NCBI GenBank assembly: GCA_002380945.1
Contig: DFWO01000070.1
Span: 1-12,864, forward strand
Direction of reading: 5' to 3'
Length of the DNA stretch: 12,864 nt
Source of the DNA: Methylococcaceae bacterium UBA4132
GTDB taxonomy: Bacteria; Pseudomonadota; Gammaproteobacteria; Methylococcales; Methylomonadaceae
Made by a program: the position numbers and the translations under genes. Below are positions 8,647 through 12,864 of the stretch, one piece after another; the stretch's first letter is position 1, and each line of letters starts with the position of its first letter. A model generated the notes under the pieces. It saw nothing but the letters and a program-made list of their open reading frames with translations, did no database searches and was not told where the DNA came from.

Positions 8647-8655
8647 AAATGATGG

Positions 8656-8661
8656 CTCCTT
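8656..8661 (-). promoter_or_regulatory. Strong Shine-Dalgarno site for the GtrII-like gene
   Basis: AAGGAG on the minus strand lies nine bases before the ATG at 8646. It is the clearest ribosome-binding site in the operon and overlaps the first two bases of the wecE stop codon. This fixes the start of the GtrII-like gene. Confidence 0.75.
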
Positions 8662-9784
8662 ATAGTAAACAGTTAGTTAGTTCTGTTATTATTTTCTGCT
8701 GATGCGCTTCAACACCTAGCCACAATGGCAATCGCAACAGGCAATCTGAAATCATAGCTGTGACAGGAAGGTCGCCATGACTGCGTCCATGTTGTTGTCC
8801 ATAGGTTGAATTATGAAGAGGTACATAATGGAATACGGCATTAATGTCATGCGCTTTTAAGTAAGTAATCACCTCGGCACGTTTTGCTAAAGAATCCAAC
8901 AAAATGTAATACATGTGTGCGTTATGCTGACAATGTTCTGGAACACGCGGACAACGTAATTTGCCCGCCTGCTCAAGGGGCATTAATGTTTCATTGTACT
9001 GTTGCCAAATGGCTAGACGGCGTTGCGTAATGTTTTCAGCCTCTTCCATCTGCGCCGATAAAAAAGCGGCAATAACTTCACCAGGTAGATAAGAAGAACC
9101 TATATCTGTCCAAGTATATTTATCCACTTGTCCGCGAAAAAACTGGCTACGGTTAGTGCCTTTTTCTCGAATAATCTCAGCACGTTCAACGAAACGCTCA
9201 TCGTTAATAAGTAAAGCTCCGCCTTCGCCTGAGATGATGTTTTTAGTTTCGTGAAACGAATACGCGCCTAAATGTCCAATCGTCCCTAAAGGTTTACCTT
9301 TATAGGTGGACATAATTCCCTGTGCCGCATCTTCAATAACCAGCAAATTGTGACGTTGTGCAATGTCCATGATGGTGTCCATTTCACACGCTACGCCCGC
9401 ATAATGTACAGGTACAATTGCTTTAGTGCGTGCTGTAATGGCTGATTCAATCAGGGATTCATCAATATTCAGTGTATCGGGACGAATATCCACAAAAACA
9501 GGTACAGCACCGCGCAATACAAATGCGTTAGCTGTTGAAACAAAGGTATAAGAAGGCATAATAACTTCATCACCTTGCTTAATTTCTGCAAGGATTGCTG
9601 CCATTTCAAGTGCAGCAGTACATGAATGCGTCAGTAACGCTTTTTTTGTACCCGTATGATTTTCTAACCACGCATGACATTTTTTGGTAAACAGTCCATC
9701 GCCAGCAAGATGTCCATTAGCATGAGCTTGCGCGATATACCAAAGCTCTCGACCCGTCATATATGGTTTGTTAAAAGGAATCAT
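8660..9784 (-). CDS. wecE: dTDP-4-amino-4,6-dideoxygalactose transaminase
   Basis: The 374-residue protein is a clear WecE (RffA) homologue. It turns dTDP-4-keto-6-deoxy-D-glucose into dTDP-4-amino-4,6-dideoxy-D-galactose, using pyridoxal phosphate and glutamate. It agrees with the E. coli enzyme as I recall it over long blocks: IPFN at the start, GDEVIMPSYTFVSTANAFVL (71-90), VPVHYAGVACEMDTIM (124-139) and EIIREKGTNRSQFFRGQ. The PLP lysine falls at K181 in SFHETKN, the same number as in E. coli, and EDAAQG (151-156) supplies the cofactor-contact Asp and Gln. Length is within two residues of E. coli WecE. The start shares an ATGA overlap with the methyltransferase gene. The pathway partner WecD is encoded nearby, whereas rmlA and rmlB, needed for the precursor, are not in the window. 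Confidence 0.95.
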   Translation of the reverse strand: MIPFNKPYMTGRELWYIAQAHANGHLAGDGLFTKKCHAWLENHTGTKKALLTHSCTAALEMAAILAEIKQGDEVIMPSYTFVSTANAFVLRGAVPVFVDIRPDTLNIDESLIESAITARTKAIVPVHYAGVACEMDTIMDIAQRHNLLVIEDAAQGIMSTYKGKPLGTIGHLGAYSFHETKNIISGEGGALLINDERFVERAEIIREKGTNRSQFFRGQVDKYTWTDIGSSYLPGEVIAAFLSAQMEEAENITQRRLAIWQQYNETLMPLEQAGKLRCPRVPEHCQHNAHMYYILLDSLAKRAEVITYLKAHDINAVFHYVPLHNSTYGQQHGRSHGDLPVTAMISDCLLRLPLWLGVEAHQQKIITELTNCLL

Positions 9785-10398
9785 TTTTTAGTACACTCCA
9801 TAAAACAGTGCGTGTAGGGAATCCATGCTCTATGTCGAACTTCAACGCGCGGAGAGTCAAAAACCGCACTTGATATTTCAGTATATCCCGCCTTAGTGCG
9901 TACATTTTGACCTCTATCAATACTAACTAAAAAACGAGAGATAGGATTTTGTTTAGTATCAAAACATGGATCGAAAGTAAGCAATCGTCCACCAGGCTTT
10001 AGTGACTGGGAGGCAATTTGCAAGACTTCTATAGCTGTATTATCATTTAGGTGATGTAGTAACCCCAAAGCCAAGACAATATCAAATTTTGGCATTGTTG
10101 CAACATCTGTAAACGTTAATATTTGATTGAAAAAGTTACCTCGTTGACCAAATCTATGCTTAGCTTGTGCGATATACGCATTACTAATATCAAAGCCGTA
10201 ATAATCAACATCAGGAAGGTAGGCTAAAATATCAGCTGGTCCACAACCTATATCAAGGACTGCACATCCAGAATAAGGTCTAACAAATTCCTCTACAAAC
10301 CTAATGCGAAGATGGTGCGCCCCCATTAAGTTTTGGAATGTGCTGTAAATTATTGGACTGGATAATATTGTGCGGATACCAGAAGTAATTTGACTCAT
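9781..10398 (-). CDS. Class I SAM-dependent methyltransferase
   Basis: The 205-residue soluble protein has a Rossmann-like methyltransferase core. Motif I is VLDIGCGPAD (47-56). The acidic residue that binds the SAM ribose is D70 in YYGFDIS. LALGLLHHL (109-117) and LKPGGRLL (133-140) are the later core motifs. It lies two bases after the flippase gene and overlaps wecE by four bases, so it belongs tightly to the amino-sugar block. This placement suggests that it methylates the sugar made by WecE/WecD or another group on the same glycan, but the substrate cannot be told from the sequence. The N-terminal 40 residues and the region after 145 are probably the substrate-facing parts. A housekeeping role is less likely given the coupling to its neighbours. 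Confidence 0.85.
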   Translation of the reverse strand: MSQITSGIRTILSSPIIYSTFQNLMGAHHLRIRFVEEFVRPYSGCAVLDIGCGPADILAYLPDVDYYGFDISNAYIAQAKHRFGQRGNFFNQILTFTDVATMPKFDIVLALGLLHHLNDNTAIEVLQIASQSLKPGGRLLTFDPCFDTKQNPISRFLVSIDRGQNVRTKAGYTEISSAVFDSPRVEVRHRAWIPYTHCFMECTKK

Positions 10399-10400
10399 TT

Positions 10401-10793
10401 TTAACCCCTTGCGATTACGATAATTCCAATGATGACAAGTAGCGACCCTACAAATTTGGTTATCGTAAATAATTCGTTGAACAGAAAAACGCTCGCAATA
10501 AGAATCAAGATGTAGTTTAGGCTGACAAATGGAAAAGCATAGCTAATTTCAAATCGTGTCATAGCTAACATCCAAGATACTCCTGCAAAGAATGTGGAAA
10601 TAATGCCTGAAAGAACCCAAGGATTAAGAAGTAATTCCACTATAAACCGAATTTTTCCCAATGTATCATATGGTAATTGACCCGCTAAAGAAACTTGCCA
10701 ACGCATGATAAGTTGACTGTAAACGGTGAAAAGAATCGTAAGGAATATATAGCTATGACTAATTAACTTGGACATTTTAAAAGTGCCATCCAT
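10401..10793 (-). CDS. Small four-helix SMR/EamA-like transporter, candidate lipid-sugar flippase
   Basis: The 130-residue protein is almost wholly hydrophobic, with segments near 13-30, 58-77, 84-104 and 112-129. The pattern FLFNELFTITKFVGSLLVIIG (103-123), with a conserved-looking Glu107 before the last helix, is typical of half-size EamA/SMR proteins such as ArnE and ArnF. Those flip undecaprenyl-phosphate-aminoarabinose across the inner membrane. Here it sits between a polyprenyl-phosphate glycosyltransferase and amino-sugar genes, so flipping of a lipid-linked sugar is the natural inference. Only one such gene is present; ArnE and ArnF form a pair, so this one would need to act as a homodimer. 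The start is uncertain: ATG at 10793 and an in-frame ATG at 10775 (codon 7) are both possible, and neither has a good ribosome site. Confidence 0.8.
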   Translation of the reverse strand: MDGTFKMSKLISHSYIFLTILFTVYSQLIMRWQVSLAGQLPYDTLGKIRFIVELLLNPWVLSGIISTFFAGVSWMLAMTRFEISYAFPFVSLNYILILIASVFLFNELFTITKFVGSLLVIIGIIVIARG

Positions 10794-10875
10794 TTGGTAT
10801 TAGTAATCTGTAAGGGATTTAAAGACTGGAAATTTGCTATCAGCTAATGCGTAGACGACCACTGCTGCCAATAAA

Positions 10876-10894
10876 TATCAACGGATGGTTGATA
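10876..10894. repeat. 7-bp perfect inverted repeat near a predicted transcription start
   Basis: TATCAAC and GTTGATA flank a 5-base centre (GGATG). On the minus strand it lies immediately downstream of the predicted -10 box at 10899-10904, about where transcription would begin. It could be an operator or an RNA hairpin at the 5' end. No T run follows on the minus strand, so it is not a terminator. Confidence 0.45.
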
Positions 10895-10898
10895 GCAC

Positions 10899-10927
10899 AT
10901 AATAAAGTAATTTTTGCATTGATCCAA
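10899..10927 (-). promoter_or_regulatory. Possible sigma70-type promoter for the flippase and downstream genes
   Basis: On the minus strand TTGGAT (10922-10927) and TATTAT (10899-10904) are separated by exactly 17 bases. The -10 box matches five of six consensus positions and the -35 box three of six. It sits in the one large gap of the operon and points toward the flippase gene. AT-rich DNA yields such pairs by chance, so this is a candidate only. Confidence 0.4.
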
Positions 10928-10958
10928 AGGTAAGTGATGATTTTTCTCATGAGGTAAA

Positions 10959-11630
10959 TCAAAATACTAAACAATGATAAATATCCTGCGGATTTCTAAA
11001 CGAAAAACCCAAAGAGGCATATAGTTTTAATACAGCGATATTTGTTGCAGAAATCGAACTTTGTACTTCTTCACATTGATTAGCTAGCAGTTCGTTACAT
11101 ACCCCACTCCACCAATATTTGGCTAAACCTTTGCCACGATATTTTTCTGCTACTGCGTGCAGTACCAAATTATTAGCACTATAGCCAATGAATCCTGCTA
11201 GTTCTTTTTGCCAATACAGACCATAAACCTGTTGTGCGTCAAGCAATTGCTTTAACCAATTATCATAACGTAAGTCTGCCGCCATTTTAGACAGATTAAA
11301 ATCGCGGTGAAAGCGTCCATGAGAAAACGCGCCATGACAAATTGTAAGTGCCTGCTCTGTATTGAGATATTTAGAGATGGTAGCGTCATGATGTTGAGTT
11401 GAGCGTAAACTGTTGGCATCACAATGAGGTTCAATCAAGGTATCACAATAATAAAATCCATATTCGTGCAATAGTCGTTTATCCACTAACGGATTTACTT
11501 TAATAGTGTGATGTCCTGACGTTTGCGTAGCTAGTTTAAGAGCATCTCTCGAATAGTCGGTTAATTCCCAAGTGGAAAGACCAAATGCCACAGCGTCCCA
11601 CGGTGTCGCTTTAATCAAAGTTTGGTTCAT
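10959..11630 (-). CDS. wecD: GNAT N-acetyltransferase, probable dTDP-Fuc4N acetyltransferase (WecD/RffC-like)
   Basis: The 223-residue protein is a GNAT-fold acetyltransferase, close to the 224 residues of E. coli WecD. WecD acetylates the 4-amino group of dTDP-4-amino-4,6-dideoxygalactose with acetyl-CoA to give dTDP-Fuc4NAc. The N-terminal WDAVAFG (11-17) resembles the start of the WecD family. The CoA pyrophosphate loop is KYRGKGLAKYWW (163-174), and NIAVLKLYASLGF (197-209) is the usual last GNAT helix and strand. Similarity to E. coli WecD is modest, so the symbol rests partly on the wecE gene in the same operon. The start overlaps the GtrB-like gene by 20 bases in another frame. Another amino-sugar acetyltransferase is the main alternative. 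Confidence 0.75.
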   Translation of the reverse strand: MNQTLIKATPWDAVAFGLSTWELTDYSRDALKLATQTSGHHTIKVNPLVDKRLLHEYGFYYCDTLIEPHCDANSLRSTQHHDATISKYLNTEQALTICHGAFSHGRFHRDFNLSKMAADLRYDNWLKQLLDAQQVYGLYWQKELAGFIGYSANNLVLHAVAEKYRGKGLAKYWWSGVCNELLANQCEEVQSSISATNIAVLKLYASLGFSFRNPQDIYHCLVF

Positions 11631-12573
11631 CGAAAGTTGCCTGTTTTATGATGTAAAGGGGTCTTTTTTTGCTTTCATCAAACGTTTTGCCCAAATAAAT
11701 ACCTAATATGCCGAGAATAGCGATAATAATACCGCCGATAAAATAGAGAGAAACAATTAAACTGCTCCAGCCTGGAATCGCGGAACCGTAAAAAAACGCA
11801 TATCCAAGAATGTACATACCATAGCAAAAGGAAAAAAACGCCATTAAAAAACCTAGACGTATGGCAATGCGTAAAGGTTTGTCTGAATACGCGATAATTG
11901 CCTCAGACGCTAATTTCCACAATTTAGCATAAGTGTAAGTAGATTTACCCTCAAAACGCTCGGCGTGTTCTACTTCAATACTGGCAGTAGGAAAGCCCAT
12001 CCACTGAACCAGTCCACCAAAGAAGCGTAGTTGTTCACGCATTTGACAAAAATTAGCCGCAACTTTGCGTGACATAATGCGGAAGTTACCCACTTCACCG
12101 TCATACTCAAAATCAGCAAGGTAGCTGAACACTTTATAGAATAGCCATGAGGTCATACGTTTAAGTGTCGAATCGCGCCGTGCGCCACGCCGTGCGAGTA
12201 CAATGTCGTAACCTTCTTGTGCTTTGGCGTATAAGCGAGAAATTTCTTCTGGGCGATCTTGAAGATCACAATCCATCACGACTACCCAATCACCTTGGCA
12301 AATATCTAGCCCCGCAGTAATACCGTAATGTTGACCAAAATTGCGACTAAATTGAATGCCACGCACACGCTCATCAGCTATTGCTAGTCTTGTAATTATC
12401 TCCCATGACTCATCGCCACCACAGTCTTCAACTAGCACAATTTCAAAATTCTGCGAAATCTCTTCCAAAGCAGTTTTTAGACGTTGATATAACTCATCTA
12501 AACAGCTTTCTGCTTTGTAGACAGGGATAACAATTGAGATATGAGGGCAGTGGATATTTTTCCTTACTGACAT
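11611..12573 (-). CDS. GtrB/ArnC-like polyprenyl-phosphate glycosyltransferase (GT2, DPM1-like)
   Basis: The 320-residue protein joins a cytoplasmic GT2 domain to two C-terminal membrane helices (about 236-262 and 272-296), the layout of GtrB, ArnC and DPM1-like enzymes. These transfer a sugar from a nucleotide donor to undecaprenyl phosphate. Visible motifs are ISIVIPVYK (12-20), EDCGGDESW (49-57), SRNFGQHYGITAGLD (76-90), and the metal site DCDLQDRPEE (101-110). RFEGKSTYTYAKLWKLA (206-222) is the membrane-proximal motif, and GIYLGKTFDESKKRPLYII (291-309) the typical tail. It is the first complete gene of the operon and overlaps the acetyltransferase by 20 bases. The donor is unknown. Its place beside wecD and wecE makes dTDP-Fuc4NAc the leading candidate. 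No clear ribosome site precedes the ATG. Confidence 0.88.
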   Translation of the reverse strand: MSVRKNIHCPHISIVIPVYKAESCLDELYQRLKTALEEISQNFEIVLVEDCGGDESWEIITRLAIADERVRGIQFSRNFGQHYGITAGLDICQGDWVVVMDCDLQDRPEEISRLYAKAQEGYDIVLARRGARRDSTLKRMTSWLFYKVFSYLADFEYDGEVGNFRIMSRKVAANFCQMREQLRFFGGLVQWMGFPTASIEVEHAERFEGKSTYTYAKLWKLASEAIIAYSDKPLRIAIRLGFLMAFFSFCYGMYILGYAFFYGSAIPGWSSLIVSLYFIGGIIIAILGILGIYLGKTFDESKKRPLYIIKQATFDEPNFD

Positions 12574-12614
12574 AATTATGATGTATTGATGTTAAGTTTC
12601 AGTTAAATTTTTTG

Positions 12615-12752
12615 CTATTTATAGGACTGTAATAAATTATGTATAAGTCGTGCGAAAAAACGCATAGGTCGAGTTATTTTCCACGAATGTGACGCATAAA
12701 TATTATTAATGAGAGTATAACGTTCAGTGGCTATGTTTTCCCATGCGGAACG
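12615..12752 (-). pseudogene. C-terminal remnant of a glycosyltransferase-type protein
   Basis: A frame of 45 codons ends at the TAG at 12615-12617 and is closed upstream by an in-frame TAG at 12753-12755, with no start upstream of the conserved-looking part. The translation contains ERYTLINNIYASHSWKITRP, then MRFFARLIHN. This strongly resembles the tail found on many large glycosyltransferases and methyltransferases of surface-glycan clusters, of the form LxxIYxSxSWRITxPLRxxxRLLR. It is best read as the 3' end of a broken gene, just upstream of the GtrB-like gene. Alternatively, a sequencing or assembly error introduced the stop, but no protein-like frame continues for long on the upstream side. 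Confidence 0.55.
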
Positions 12753-12781
12753 CTAAATGTTATTCCAAGTCCATGACGATG

Positions 12782-12864
12782 TTACTTTATTCCGTTTGCC
12801 TTTTGCTGTTTCAGCGCAATGGTAATTTGACCGCTATTTTTAATTAACAATACCTCTGTCAATC
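12782..12864 (-). CDS. Unidentified partial reading frame, C-terminal end only
   Basis: From the right edge a frame is open for 26 codons and ends at TAA (12782-12784). The translation ends in SGQITIALKQQKANGIK. I do not recognise it, and at this length an open frame may be chance. It may be the end of a gene truncated next to the glycosyltransferase remnant, or unrelated. It lies in a different frame from that remnant, with 26 bases between this stop and the stop that closes the remnant frame upstream. Confidence 0.25.
   Translation of the reverse strand, partial: LTEVLLIKNSGQITIALKQQKANGIK

Larger units (their letters stand above)
10794..10958 (-). other. 165-base intergenic gap with promoter-like and palindromic sequence
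   Basis: This is the largest gap inside the operon. It holds a promoter-like pair at 10899-10927, a 7-bp palindrome at 10876-10894 and a longer-range inverted repeat (TGCTATC 10835-10841 with GATAGCA 10891-10897). Two short frames are open across it. One is an ATG frame at 10950-10840 (36 residues, no ribosome site). The other, without a start, follows the end of the acetyltransferase in the +1 frame for about 38 residues. I do not call either a gene. Confidence 0.5.

Noticed and set aside
12574..12660. Promoter directly upstream of the GtrB-like gene
   Set aside because: TATAAA-like and CATAAT-like boxes occur, but none is paired with a reasonable -35 at 16-18 bases; AT richness explains them.
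12738..12750. REP-like palindrome (TTCC, 5 bases, GGAA)
   Set aside because: The stem has only four pairs and I see no second copy in the window, so it is mentioned only as a possible junction mark.
1..12864. CRISPR array, tRNA, rRNA or a defence system
   Set aside because: No regularly spaced direct repeats, no tRNA-like cloverleaf and no nuclease, helicase or toxin-like domains were seen on either strand; gene content is entirely glycan synthesis plus one insertion sequence.

Overview
This AT-rich window holds most of a polysaccharide or glycan-modification locus. All eleven complete genes lie on the minus strand, so transcription runs from high to low coordinates. Gene content (close WecE and WecD homologues, Gtr/Arn-type membrane glycosylation proteins, an IS200/IS605 element) suggests a Gram-negative bacterium, most likely a gammaproteobacterium. 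The sequence gives no marker that fixes genus or species.

In transcriptional order: an unidentified partial reading frame enters from the right edge (12782-12864), followed by the stranded C-terminal tail of another glycosyltransferase (12615-12752). The first block (12573-8660) is a GtrB/ArnC-like polyprenyl-phosphate glycosyltransferase, a WecD-like N-acetyltransferase, a four-helix SMR/EamA-like flippase, a SAM methyltransferase and a very clear WecE aminotransferase. WecE and WecD make dTDP-4-acetamido-4,6-dideoxygalactose (dTDP-Fuc4NAc) in the known pathway. The second block (8646-5845) holds two integral membrane enzymes: a GtrII-like GT-C glycosyltransferase and an OafA-type acyltransferase. 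The third block (5824-390) holds cytoplasmic assembly enzymes: a fused GT2-GT4 glycosyltransferase, a separate GT2, a separate GT4 and an extended-SDR nucleotide-sugar epimerase.

Most junctions overlap or are separated by 20 bases or fewer, so this reads as one operon. The exceptions are gaps of 165 bases (10794-10958) and 81 bases (7033-7113). The larger gap has a plausible sigma70-type promoter and a 7-bp palindrome. The locus ends at the 5' part of an IS200/IS605-family element (about 1-213).

My reading is that the first two blocks form an Arn/Gtr-like pathway: build dTDP-Fuc4NAc, load it on undecaprenyl phosphate, flip it, and transfer it to a surface glycan on the periplasmic side. The three glycosyltransferase genes and the epimerase would build the acceptor or another part of the repeat unit, and the methyltransferase and acyltransferase would decorate it. 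The link between Fuc4NAc and the lipid-phosphate pathway is inference. The initiating transferase, Wzx/Wzy or ABC exporter, and rmlA/rmlB are not in the window.
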